From contig JBFHIZ010000002.1 of assembly GCA_041596215.1 (NCBI GenBank), positions 62,001 to 126,000 of the forward strand: 64,000 nucleotides of DNA, given 5' to 3'. Made by a program: the position numbers and the translations under genes. The notes under the pieces are model-generated. The model searched no databases, was not told the DNA's origin, and saw nothing but the letters and a program-made list of their open reading frames with translations. Of this stretch, positions 44,558 to 53,805 are shown piece by piece. Source of the DNA: JBFHIZ01 sp041596215 (lineage in GTDB: Bacteria > Bacillota > Clostridia > Lachnospirales > Lachnospiraceae). Every line of letters begins with the position of its first letter. Positions within the stretch are counted from its first letter, which is position 1.

Positions 44558-45676
44558 TTATGTGATTTTAGAATCTCGAAGTACATAAGAATTCATTGCA
44601 ATACGAACAATGTATTTTTTAATTTCCAATGATAATAAAATCTTCATGATTTCCGAAACGGATTCTTCATCTCCTAGTTCTTCCGCAATTTCATTTATGT
44701 TTTTAGGATAGTAATCAATACAATTATACACTTTTCGTTCTTCTATGGTTAAACTCTTTCCTTTGTCTGCTTTCTCTATTTCATCAACAAAAGGTTTCCC
44801 CGCAAGGAATTCTTTCATGAAATCCGAAATAGAAGCAATTACTTCTGCTCCTTCTTTAATTAATTGATTACATCCTTCACTCAATCCATCCGTTATTCTT
44901 CCCGGAACAACATATACATCTTTTCCTTGCTCTAATGCCATTTCTACCGTAATCCTTGTTCCACTTTTTCTTCTTGCTTCTACTACAATTACACCATCGG
45001 ATAATCCACTAATAATGCGATTTCTGGGTGGGAATAATCCTTTTCTTGGTTTTGTTCTTGGTACATATTCAGAAAGTACCCCTCCTCTTTTTTTTAACAT
45101 TTCATACAATTCCATATTTTCTCTAGGATAGCATACATCAACTCCCGAACCTAATACTGCAAAACTTCTACCACCCTCTTGTAAAGCTGCACGTTGTGAT
45201 ATTCCATCGATTCCTTTTGCCATACCACTAATCACTTCAATACCATTTCTTCCAAGTATTTTTCCAATTTCTTTTGCCATATATTGCCCATATGACGTAC
45301 ATTCTCTTGCACCAATTATTGCTAACGCTGGTTTTTTCTCAAAAGGTAATTCTCCAAAATAAAAAAGTTGATACGGTGGGTCGGGAATATTAGCTAAACG
45401 TACGGGATATTTTCTATCCTCAAAAGTAATTCCCCGAATTCCTATTTCATTTAATCTTACAAAGTTTTCCTCCATATGTTTTCGTATTTCTTGATCATAC
45501 AGTGCTTGCAAATTTTTATCCGTAACAAGATACTTTGATTCATCTTCTATTTTCCTTAAAGTCTCTTCTTTTGCATAGTATATTTTTTTTGCACTTCCTA
45601 ATATACGAACCAATTTTATTTTTTTATTATTTCCTATATTAGGTAATTGTGCCAACCAATTTTGATATTTATCCAA
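44558..45676 (-). CDS. dprA: DNA-processing protein DprA
   Basis: 372 residues. Protects incoming single-stranded DNA and loads RecA during transformation. Rossmann-like core with GARECTSYGQYMAKEIG, SGMAKGIDGISQRAAL, GSGVDVCYP and FPPRNRIISGLSDGVIVVEARRKSGT; a C-terminal winged helix follows. The start is a TTG at 45676, eight bases after AAGGAG and overlapping the comM-like stop by eight bases. A longer frame from 45733 lies wholly within the upstream gene. Confidence 0.92.
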   Translation of the reverse strand: MDKYQNWLAQLPNIGNNKKIKLVRILGSAKKIYYAKEETLRKIEDESKYLVTDKNLQALYDQEIRKHMEENFVRLNEIGIRGITFEDRKYPVRLANIPDPPYQLFYFGELPFEKKPALAIIGARECTSYGQYMAKEIGKILGRNGIEVISGMAKGIDGISQRAALQEGGRSFAVLGSGVDVCYPRENMELYEMLKKRGGVLSEYVPRTKPRKGLFPPRNRIISGLSDGVIVVEARRKSGTRITVEMALEQGKDVYVVPGRITDGLSEGCNQLIKEGAEVIASISDFMKEFLAGKPFVDEIEKADKGKSLTIEERKVYNCIDYYPKNINEIAEELGDEESVSEIMKILLSLEIKKYIVRIAMNSYVLRDSKIT

Positions 45677-47234
45677 TCGTTTCTCCTTCCATTCTATCAA
45701 TTCGATTGCGTTTTCGATAACCAATCGCTTCACTTAAATGAATCCTATTAATCTTATCTTTTCCATCAAGGTCTGCAATTGTTCTCGCAACTTTTAATAA
45801 TTTGTGATATGCCCTTACCGATAAGTTTAATGTTTCATATACTTCTTCCATAAATTTTCTTTCTCGTTCATCTAATTTACAATAAAGTGATACTTCGGTG
45901 GGTGATAACTCTGCATTATATGTTATTGTTGCCTTTCGATAACGAAACTCTTGACGCATCCTTGCTTCCATTACTCGTTCTCTGATTTTTTCACTTCTCT
46001 CATTTTTTTCGTCCTTTTCTAATGTACGAAGCGTAATTGTTGAAATTTCCGTAGCTATATCTATCCGATCAAGTAATGCTCCTGATATGCGATTTTGATA
46101 TCGTTTTATTTCATAATCTTTGCAATGGCACAAATTTCGATTTGGATAAAACCCACAGGGACATGGATTCATAGCAGCTACTAACATAAAGTTTGCAGGA
46201 TATTCCAAATTACCATTTATTCTTGAAATTAATATCTTCTTATCTTCCATTGGTTGTCTTAAAACTTCCAATGTACTTCTTTTAAATTCCGGTAATTCAT
46301 CTAAAAATAGAATACCACGATGCGCCAGACTAATCACTCCTGGCTTTGGGTTTCTTCCTCCACCAGCAAGTGCTCTTTCCGATATGGTATGATGCGGATT
46401 TAAAAATGGACGACTAGTTAGCATGTTTTTTTCTTTACTTAACAAGCCTGCTACACTATATATTTTTGACACTTCTAAACTTTCCTCAATAGAAAGAGGT
46501 GGCAAAATATATGGAATTCTTTTTGCAATCATCGTTTTCCCTGTACCTGGGGGGCCTGTCATTATCAGATTATGGAATCCTGCGGCAGCAATTTCAACTG
46601 CTCTTTTAGTAGCCTTTTGTCCTGTGACATCTAAGAAATCATACGGAATCTTTTTTTCTTGTTTCGAAAACATTGCTTTCAAAGATACCTTTGTTGGTTC
46701 AATCATTTGTTTTCGTTTTTCTTTTTCTGCTTGCAAATACAAAATCAATTGATTTAGTTCTTTAATTCCAATCACTTCAATTCCTTCTACAATGCCTCCT
46801 TCTCTTGCATTTTCTTCTGGAACCAAGCAATATTTTATGCCTCTTTTCCTTGCTTCTAAGACAGTAGGTAAAACAGCTTGTGTAAATTTTGTTTTCCCAT
46901 CCAACCCAATCTCTCCCATAACCATGCAATCTTCCAAACTTTGTTCCGAAATAATCCCCAACCCAATTAGTAATCCAACTGCAATTGGTAATTCAAATGC
47001 TGTCCCTGACTTTCTAATGTGTGCAGGAGAAATATTGATAGTTACATGTTTGGGCGGAAATGGGATTCCAGAATTCATGATACTCACAGTAACACGTTCT
47101 CTCGCTTCTTTAACTTCGCTACTTAAATAGCCTACCATTTCAAAACATGGGAATCCATTATTGACGCATATTTCAACCTCAACTAAACAGACCTCAATGC
47201 CTAAAACAGCGCCTGAAATCACTTTACAATACAT
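45669..47234 (-). CDS. YifB/ComM-family Mg-chelatase-like AAA ATPase
   Basis: 521 residues. N-terminal Lon-protease-like domain (about 1-170), AAA+ Mg-chelatase domain with GPPGTGKTMIAKRIP near 222, ISLAHRGILFLDELPEF Walker B, and a zinc-like CPCGFYPNRNLCHC segment. ComM in Haemophilus is a branch-migration helicase for transformation. Its pairing with dprA supports a DNA-uptake role. Confidence 0.93.
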   Translation of the reverse strand: MYCKVISGAVLGIEVCLVEVEICVNNGFPCFEMVGYLSSEVKEARERVTVSIMNSGIPFPPKHVTINISPAHIRKSGTAFELPIAVGLLIGLGIISEQSLEDCMVMGEIGLDGKTKFTQAVLPTVLEARKRGIKYCLVPEENAREGGIVEGIEVIGIKELNQLILYLQAEKEKRKQMIEPTKVSLKAMFSKQEKKIPYDFLDVTGQKATKRAVEIAAAGFHNLIMTGPPGTGKTMIAKRIPYILPPLSIEESLEVSKIYSVAGLLSKEKNMLTSRPFLNPHHTISERALAGGGRNPKPGVISLAHRGILFLDELPEFKRSTLEVLRQPMEDKKILISRINGNLEYPANFMLVAAMNPCPCGFYPNRNLCHCKDYEIKRYQNRISGALLDRIDIATEISTITLRTLEKDEKNERSEKIRERVMEARMRQEFRYRKATITYNAELSPTEVSLYCKLDERERKFMEEVYETLNLSVRAYHKLLKVARTIADLDGKDKINRIHLSEAIGYRKRNRIDRMEGETIG

Positions 47235-47293
47235 AATAGCCTTCCTTTCTTATGAAATTTTAATTCTTTGATTATTTATGGAATGAATCTTCC

Positions 47294-47323
47294 AAAAAGA
47301 AACGACCGATAGATCATCGGTCG
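47294..47323 (-). terminator. terminator after pilT
   Basis: Stem CGACCGAT/ATCGGTCG with five-base loop, followed on the minus strand by TTTCTTTTT. Confidence 0.85.
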
Positions 47324-47330
47324 CAGAAAT

Positions 47331-48392
47331 TTAAACTAATTTTAACCCCATACCTTCTGGATCCTGGGCAAATTGAACTGCCATCTCCCGATTAATTTTC
47401 CCTTGATAATATAATTGTAAAATAGCATCATCCATTGTTACCATTCCTAATTTTCGATTGGTTTGCATAATAGAAATTAATTGATGCGATTTCCCTTCAC
47501 GAATCAAATTTTTAACTGCAGATGTAGTATGTAAAACTTCAAAAGCGGCTACTCTACCAGAATCATCCGCAAGTGGTATCAATTGTTGTGATATTACAGA
47601 TTCCAAAACATTTGCAAACTGTACTCTAATTTGTTGCTGTTGATATGGCGGAAAAACGTCAATTATACGATCCACAGTACTTGCCGCTCCAATGGTATGT
47701 AGTGTAGATAACACCAAATGCCCTGTTTCTGCCGCCGTTATTGCCACACTAATAGTTTCAAAGTCTCTCATTTCTCCTACCAAAATAACATCCGGGTCTT
47801 CACGAAGTGCTGCTCTTAATGCATTCGCATAATTATTCGTGTCTAGCCCTATTTCCCTTTGATTAACCATGGATTTCTTATGTTGATGTAAATATTCAAT
47901 AGGGTCTTCTAACGTTATAACATGGCACTCTCTATTTTTATTAATTTTATCAATTAACGCTGCAAGGGTGGTTGACTTACCACTTCCTGTTGGTCCTGTA
48001 ACGAGAATTAGGCCTCGTTTTCTATTATATAAATCAATTACCGTACTAGGAACTCCTAATACTTCTGGTGATGGAACAATGGTATCCACCAAACGAAGAG
48101 CTACTGCAACCGATCCTCTTTGCTTATATGCATTCACGCGATACCTACCCACATTGGGAATCGAAAAAGACAAATCATATTCACCACGTTTATGAAATCT
48201 CTCTTTTTGACTTTCTGTCATCATTTGGTTTACAGCATCTTCCGTATCATCTGGTAAACAACGATCATAAGACATTGTAATCAGATTTCCATTTACTCGC
48301 ATCTTAGGTGGCACACCAACGGTAATATGTACATCCGACGCTCCAGCTTTCTTTGCTTCTCTTAGTATTTCTTCCATATGAATTTTGCTCAT
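47331..48392 (-). CDS. pilT: PilT-type twitching-motility ATPase
   Basis: 353 residues. Hexameric retraction ATPase of type IV pili: Walker A GPTGSGKST at 133-141, Asp box ITLEDPIEYLH, Walker B ILVGEMRD, His box ETGHLVLSTLHT, and C-terminal AIRNLIREGK-like segment (AVKNLIREGK). It lies 16 bases after a degenerate HD-GYP gene. No pilus assembly genes are in the window. Confidence 0.93.
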   Translation of the reverse strand: MSKIHMEEILREAKKAGASDVHITVGVPPKMRVNGNLITMSYDRCLPDDTEDAVNQMMTESQKERFHKRGEYDLSFSIPNVGRYRVNAYKQRGSVAVALRLVDTIVPSPEVLGVPSTVIDLYNRKRGLILVTGPTGSGKSTTLAALIDKINKNRECHVITLEDPIEYLHQHKKSMVNQREIGLDTNNYANALRAALREDPDVILVGEMRDFETISVAITAAETGHLVLSTLHTIGAASTVDRIIDVFPPYQQQQIRVQFANVLESVISQQLIPLADDSGRVAAFEVLHTTSAVKNLIREGKSHQLISIMQTNRKLGMVTMDDAILQLYYQGKINREMAVQFAQDPEGMGLKLV

Positions 48393-48408
48393 ATATTTAT
48401 AACCCCCA

Positions 48409-49521
48409 CTATACCTCTACAAACTTAGGTATATCACCCGCTACTATATAATCTTTTAAAGCTTCGATATCCATTATATGCCGATTATCCATCGTCTTCA
48501 TGATATCCACAATTTCCAAATCGGAAAAAGCATTTAAATTTGACAAATCATAAATTCGATTACTATTAAATCCTAATATCATTGGACGAAGAACATCCTT
48601 ATGGTTTTCAGAAAGAACCAAACCTTTTTCCCCCGTATTTAACTCAACACATACACCGGGGCTTAATATATAAATAGAATGTACAAGTGCCATTACAACT
48701 TCTTGATCAAAATACTCCTCATTACAAAGTAATGTTTTTATTGCCAACACTTCCGATTCTGGATTTCTATCAAATTGCATTGCCGTCATTTCATCAAACA
48801 TTTCTGCAACCAAAAGAATTTTTGCTCCCTCAATCATTTTGCTATTTGTATGTATTTTTTCATTCCAATCATCCATTCCTCTTTGTGCTTGCACACATGT
48901 TCTTTTTATTCCAGGATTTACAATTGTTGCATCTTCAATAATTGGAAACCCAGCTTGTTTTGCGTGTCTTTCTATTTTCTGATATTCTTCCTTATTTTTA
49001 ACGGTAGAAAGATCTATTGATAATTCTCCGATTGCATGTAAAACAGCGGCGGAAATAATTTCCGTTTGATTTTTTAATGGAACATTCAATTTATGGCACA
49101 TCACTGCGCATAAAATCGAAACATTTAACGAATGCTTATAAATCCTATCCTCTGCGCTTCTTAAACTTTGAATAAAATTAATTTTCCGATCAAGTCTACC
49201 ATAATTACGAATAATATCCGCTACAATAACCTGTAACTTATCCGTTTTTCTAGTAGTAAGAACCTTCGTCAGTTCTTCTTGAATCGCAAACACTTCCATT
49301 GTTTGAAATCGTTCAAAAGCAATATCATCTCTCGTCATTGGTGGCACTGGTTCCGCTGGTTCTAATATGAAAATCCCAATAATCCCAAAATTTTTTATAC
49401 TATTTACTCCTTGTACCGTTAACTTAGAATTTCTCTCATATAGCAATACTCCATTTTTATTATAAACAGGCCTTGCTAAGCGCATACCAACTTTTAATTC
49501 TTCCGTTTTAATAAATAGCAT
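48409..49521 (-). CDS. degenerate HD-GYP domain protein
   Basis: 370 residues. The N-terminal ~60 residues resemble the DUF3391-like lead-in of HD-GYP proteins (VGMRLARPVYNKNGVLL). The HD-GYP-like domain (about 120-300) keeps H130 in KHSLNV. The HD pair reads HA at 162-163, GK reads GE at 165-166, and no GYP motif is visible. c-di-GMP hydrolysis is therefore unlikely; it may bind a ligand. It is co-directional with pilT at a 16-base distance. Confidence 0.78.
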   Translation of the reverse strand: MLFIKTEELKVGMRLARPVYNKNGVLLYERNSKLTVQGVNSIKNFGIIGIFILEPAEPVPPMTRDDIAFERFQTMEVFAIQEELTKVLTTRKTDKLQVIVADIIRNYGRLDRKINFIQSLRSAEDRIYKHSLNVSILCAVMCHKLNVPLKNQTEIISAAVLHAIGELSIDLSTVKNKEEYQKIERHAKQAGFPIIEDATIVNPGIKRTCVQAQRGMDDWNEKIHTNSKMIEGAKILLVAEMFDEMTAMQFDRNPESEVLAIKTLLCNEEYFDQEVVMALVHSIYILSPGVCVELNTGEKGLVLSENHKDVLRPMILGFNSNRIYDLSNLNAFSDLEIVDIMKTMDNRHIMDIEALKDYIVAGDIPKFVEV

Positions 49522-49582
49522 ATGTTTCCTCCGCTCTTATCTCTAAGTAATATTATACAAAATAAACCAATCTATGTCTACT

Positions 49583-50734
49583 TTATACATCATTTTGTAG
49601 AAATTTTTCAAAAACATAGTTACTAAGATCCATACCTTTTGAAGTTAGACAAATATATCCTTCCTTTGTTTGTTTAATTAATTTTTCTTTTTTTAAAAAT
49701 AAGATTTCACTCCCATAAATATCAAACATAGATTTTGAAAATGTGTCTGCAAACAACGCAATTGCAACACCTTCCTTCAATCGCAATCCTAAGAACATAA
49801 ATTCTTCCATTTGTTCTTTTATTGACAATATATGTTTTTCTTCTCTATTATTTTTCCATCGTACATTATTTACCATTGAAGCTGCGGTTTCCCCAAACCC
49901 TAAATAATTATCTCTGGTCCAATATCCTATATTGTGCTCACAACAAAATCCTTTTTTCGCATAATTGCTAATTTCATATTGAATATATCCATAGTGTTTT
50001 AATGTTTTTTTTGTCAATGCATACATTCTTCGTTCTTCTTCTTCGGAAGGAAGTTGTTTCTTTTCCATGCAATATTTATCTTTTTGTAAAACATACCAAT
50101 CATAAAATTTTGTATCTTCTTCTAAAATCAAGCTATAGGAAGAAATATGTTCTGGCTGTAGAGAACAAACCTTTTCTAACGTATCATAATATGATTCTTC
50201 TGTTTGCCCAGGTAAGGACTCCATAATATCAACATTAATATTTTGAAATCCCATTGCTCGAGCTTGGTTGTAAGTCTCAAGAAAATCTTCATAAGAATGA
50301 CTTCGTCCCAACGCTTTTAATTCTTCGTTATTAGTCGATTGCATTCCTATGCTTAATCGATTAATTCCCATATTTTTATAAGCTTCTAATTTTCCCTTGG
50401 TTACCGTTTTGGGATTCATTTCAATTGAAATCTCGGCATGTTCTTCTATATTAAACGAACGGTACAATTGCTCCATAATTCGATGCAATAAATCAACAGA
50501 AAGGATGGATGGTGTCCCACCGCCAATAAAAATACTAGGAACTACAAATTCCTTATAATTTTTTGCTTCTTTTTTGATATCAAAAAGTAAGGAAGAAACA
50601 TATTCTTCTTCCTCTTTTTCCGCTGGAACATGCGAGAAAAAATCACAGTAATAACATTTACTTATGCAAAATGGAATATGGATATACAGACGAAGCTGTC
50701 GATTTTTTCGACAGCTTTCTTTTTCTTTTCTCAT
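49583..50734 (-). CDS. hemW: radical SAM heme chaperone HemW
   Basis: 383 residues. Radical-SAM cluster motif CISKCYYCDF at about 23-32 (CxxxCxxC plus the fourth HemW Cys position), GGGTPS, and the C-terminal HemW domain with YEISNYAKKGFCCEHNIGYW. Formerly mistaken for oxygen-independent coproporphyrinogen oxidase. It follows lepA at nine bases, a common gene order. Confidence 0.93.
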   Translation of the reverse strand: MRKEKESCRKNRQLRLYIHIPFCISKCYYCDFFSHVPAEKEEEEYVSSLLFDIKKEAKNYKEFVVPSIFIGGGTPSILSVDLLHRIMEQLYRSFNIEEHAEISIEMNPKTVTKGKLEAYKNMGINRLSIGMQSTNNEELKALGRSHSYEDFLETYNQARAMGFQNINVDIMESLPGQTEESYYDTLEKVCSLQPEHISSYSLILEEDTKFYDWYVLQKDKYCMEKKQLPSEEEERRMYALTKKTLKHYGYIQYEISNYAKKGFCCEHNIGYWTRDNYLGFGETAASMVNNVRWKNNREEKHILSIKEQMEEFMFLGLRLKEGVAIALFADTFSKSMFDIYGSEILFLKKEKLIKQTKEGYICLTSKGMDLSNYVFEKFLQNDV

Positions 50735-50742
50735 ATCATCAC

Positions 50743-52560
50743 CTATTTATTATCATCTAGTTTTAAAACACTCATGAATGCTTTTTGTGGAATTTCTACA
50801 TTTCCAACTTGTCGCATTCTTTTTTTACCTTCTTTTTGTTTCTCAAGTAATTTTCTTTTTCTTGATATATCGCCTCCGTAACATTTGGCGAGTACATCTT
50901 TTCGCATTGCTTTTACAGTTTCACGCGCAATAATCTTCCCACCGATTGCTGCTTGAATCGGAATTTCAAATAAATGTCTAGGAATTTCATCTTTTAATTT
51001 CTCACACATTTTTTTACCGCGTTCATACGAAGATTCCGCATGTACAATAAAGGATAAAGCATCGACTTCTTCATGATTAATTAAAATATCCAATTTGACT
51101 AATTCCGAGCGACTATACCCTTTGATTTCATAGTCAAAAGAAGCATATCCCTTTGATTTTGATTTTAATGCATCAAAGAAATCATATATAATCTCATTTA
51201 ATGGTAATTCATATTTTAATAATGCTCTCGTTGTTTCCACATATTCCATACCCAAATATACACCACGACGTTCCTGACATAATTCCATAATACTACCAAT
51301 GAACTCCGTCGTTACCATAATTTCTGCTTTTACAATTGGTTCTTCCATATAATCAATTTCCGTTGGTTTTGGTAAATTGGAGGGATTCGTTAATTCAATC
51401 ATATCCCCATTATTCTTATACACTTTGTATACAACACCTGGTGCCGTCGTTACCAGATCCAAATTATATTCTCTTTCTAAACGTTCTTGTACAATTTCTA
51501 AATGAAGTAGGCCTAAAAATCCACAACGATAACCAAAACCCAGTGCAATGGATGTTTCTGGTTCATAATGCAAGGATCCATCATTTAATTTCAATTTTTC
51601 TAATGCATCTCTTAAATCTGGATATTTTGCACCATCTGCTGGGTACAAACCACAATACACAAAAGAATTTACTTTTTTATACCCTGGTAATGCCTTCAAA
51701 CATGGATTATTAACTTTCGTAATAGTATCTCCAACCGTTGTTTCTTTCACATTTTTTATGGATGCCGTAATGTAACCAACCATTCCTGCACTAAGTTCTT
51801 CTGTTGGAATAAACTGACCAGCCCCAAAATAACCAACTTCGACAACTTCCGCCTTCGCTTTAGTCGCAATCATTGTTATTTTATCTCCTTTTTTTACACT
51901 TCCATCAAAAATTCTAGAGAAAATAATTACTCCTTTATAAGAATCATAAATAGAATCAAAAATTAGAGCTTTTAAAGGATTATTATACTCACCCTTTGGT
52001 GCCGGTATTTTTTTTACAATACTTTCTAAAACATCTTCAATTCCAATCCCATTTTTTGCAGAAATCAAAGGTGCTTCCTGTGCTTCAATTCCAATTACAT
52101 CTTCAATTTCTGCAATGACACGTTCCGGATCCGCACTTGGCAAATCTATTTTATTAATTACCGGAAAAACATCAAGATTATTATCTAAAGCAAGATACAC
52201 ATTTGCCAGTGTTTGTGCCTCAATTCCTTGTGCCGCATCAACCACTAAAATAGCTCCATCACAAGCTGCAAGTGATCTACTTACCTCATAGTTAAAATCC
52301 ACATGTCCCGGTGTATCAATCAAATTAAAAATATATTCTTTTCCATCTTTTGCTTTATAAACCGTTCGAATACACTGCGCCTTGATTGTAATTCCACGTT
52401 CTCTTTCAAGATCCATATTATCTAAAATCTGTGCTTTCATTTCTCGACTTGTTAATAACCCAGTCTTTTCTATAATACGATCTGCTAATGTAGATTTCCC
52501 ATGATCAATATGTGCAACAATACAAAAATTTCTTATTTTACTTTTATCAAAATCGGACAT
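50743..52560 (-). CDS. lepA: elongation factor 4 (LepA)
   Basis: 605 residues. Ribosome-associated GTPase: G1 AHIDHGKST near 15, G2 RGITIK, G3 DTPGHVD, G4 NKID. The LepA-specific C-terminal domain ends in KRKLLEKQKEGKKRMRQVGNVEIPQKAFMSVLK. The start at 52560 follows GGAGG; an in-frame ATG five codons earlier lies over that site. Divergent from rpsT. Confidence 0.97.
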   Translation of the reverse strand: MSDFDKSKIRNFCIVAHIDHGKSTLADRIIEKTGLLTSREMKAQILDNMDLERERGITIKAQCIRTVYKAKDGKEYIFNLIDTPGHVDFNYEVSRSLAACDGAILVVDAAQGIEAQTLANVYLALDNNLDVFPVINKIDLPSADPERVIAEIEDVIGIEAQEAPLISAKNGIGIEDVLESIVKKIPAPKGEYNNPLKALIFDSIYDSYKGVIIFSRIFDGSVKKGDKITMIATKAKAEVVEVGYFGAGQFIPTEELSAGMVGYITASIKNVKETTVGDTITKVNNPCLKALPGYKKVNSFVYCGLYPADGAKYPDLRDALEKLKLNDGSLHYEPETSIALGFGYRCGFLGLLHLEIVQERLEREYNLDLVTTAPGVVYKVYKNNGDMIELTNPSNLPKPTEIDYMEEPIVKAEIMVTTEFIGSIMELCQERRGVYLGMEYVETTRALLKYELPLNEIIYDFFDALKSKSKGYASFDYEIKGYSRSELVKLDILINHEEVDALSFIVHAESSYERGKKMCEKLKDEIPRHLFEIPIQAAIGGKIIARETVKAMRKDVLAKCYGGDISRKRKLLEKQKEGKKRMRQVGNVEIPQKAFMSVLKLDDNK

Positions 52561-52591
52561 ATATTCCTCCATCATTCATTTTACGTCCCTA

Positions 52592-52621
52592 AGTATAGCA
52601 TAGTATTCTAGAAATTGTCTA
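52592..52621 (-). promoter_or_regulatory. probable lepA promoter
   Basis: TAGACA and TATACT on the minus strand, 18-base spacer. Confidence 0.45.
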
Positions 52622-52653
52622 TAAAATTCCTTTCGCAAAATTCAATTTAACTA

Positions 52654-52682
52654 TTGACATATACCGTATTGTGCACTAGAAT
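52654..52682 (+). promoter_or_regulatory. rpsT promoter
   Basis: TTGACA and TAGAAT with a 17-base spacer. It leaves an untranslated leader of about 80 bases with a GTCCGTGTCCGGG segment; I see no terminator in it. Confidence 0.75.
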
Positions 52683-52769
52683 AAGTGAGTATGTATATAT
52701 TATAACGTCCGTGTCCGGGTTTAATTTATTACATAATAATAAAACAAACACTTATAGGAGGTGGAACTC

Positions 52770-53033
52770 TTGGCAAATATCAAATCAGCAAAAAAAAGAA
52801 TTTTAGTAAATAACAAAAAAGCAGAACAGAATAAATCAATTAAGTCTGGTGTAAAAACAGCTGTTAAAAAAGTAATCGTAGCAATTGATGCAAACGATGC
52901 TGCTGCTGCAAAAGAAGCTTTAACAATCGCAATATCTAAAATTGAAAAAGCTACTTCAAAAGGAATTTACCACAAAAATACTGCAGCTAGAAAAGTATCT
53001 CGTTTAACTATCGCTGTTAATAAACTTTCTTAA
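52770..53033 (+). CDS. rpsT: 30S ribosomal protein S20 (TTG start)
   Basis: 87 residues. Starts (M)ANIKSAKKRILVNNKKAEQNKS, the standard S20 N-terminus, from a TTG eight bases after AGGAGG. The GTG three codons earlier lies within the ribosome site. A non-ATG start is known to modulate S20 synthesis in E. coli, where UUG is also used. Confidence 0.96.
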   Translation: MANIKSAKKRILVNNKKAEQNKSIKSGVKTAVKKVIVAIDANDAAAAKEALTIAISKIEKATSKGIYHKNTAARKVSRLTIAVNKLS

Positions 53034-53050
53034 ATTTGAATTATATATAA

Positions 53051-53086
53051 AAAAACAACCCATACCGTCATATAGGTTGTTTTTTT
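53051..53086 (+). terminator. terminator after rpsT
   Basis: AAAAACAACC pairs with GGTTGTTTTT around a 14-base loop, then more T residues. Confidence 0.75.
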
Positions 53087-53100
53087 ATTGCTTCTAATTT

Positions 53101-53790
53101 CTAATCTTTACTCTCTTTTTTTATCAAATCTTTTATGACCTCACCCGCTATAATAAGTCCTGCAACGGATGGCACAAATGGTACGCTTCCCACTATATCT
53201 GTATGTGGAGAACGTTCTTTCGAATATACAACTTTTGCATGAATAACACCTCTTTTTTTCAGTTCATAGCGCATTACTTTTGCTAATGGACAAATTGATG
53301 TTTTCGAAAGATCGGAAACTTCTAATTGCGTAGGGTCTAATTTATTTCCCGTTCCCATACAAGAAATTACAGGAATTTCATTTTCTTTTGCTCGTTGAAT
53401 AATATCCATTTTTGCAGTAATGATATCAATTGCATCAACAACATAATCATAATTTTGAAAATTAATGGCATCTGCCGTTTCCGGCAAATAAAAAATCGGG
53501 AACGTTTCAACTTTACAATTGGGATTGATAGTAAGAATTCGTTCTTTCATCACTTCTGTTTTTTGTTTCCCAATGGTAACCTCGGTAGCAATTAACTGTC
53601 TATTTATATTGGTTTCATCTACTACATCCTTATCTACAAGAGCTATGGAACCAATACCGCTTCTTACCAAGGCCTCAATAGTATAACTTCCTACCCCACC
53701 AATTCCAAACACTAAAACTTTTGCATTTTTTAATTTATTTATTGCTTCCGTTCCTATTAATTTTTCTGTTCTACTCCATTTTTTTTCCAT
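53101..53790 (-). CDS. tcdA: tRNA threonylcarbamoyladenosine dehydratase (TcdA, ThiF/E1-like)
   Basis: 229 residues. ATP-binding E1-like fold: GIGGVGSYTIEALVRSGIG at about 31-49, VDKDVVDETNINRQ, and VDAIDIITAKMDI. It cyclises t6A to ct6A at position 37 of ANN-reading tRNAs. It lies 15 bases after the AICAR formyltransferase gene and appears to share its transcript. Confidence 0.88.
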   Translation of the reverse strand: MEKKWSRTEKLIGTEAINKLKNAKVLVFGIGGVGSYTIEALVRSGIGSIALVDKDVVDETNINRQLIATEVTIGKQKTEVMKERILTINPNCKVETFPIFYLPETADAINFQNYDYVVDAIDIITAKMDIIQRAKENEIPVISCMGTGNKLDPTQLEVSDLSKTSICPLAKVMRYELKKRGVIHAKVVYSKERSPHTDIVGSVPFVPSVAGLIIAGEVIKDLIKKESKD

Positions 53791-53805
53791 TTCACACTCC
53801 TAATA

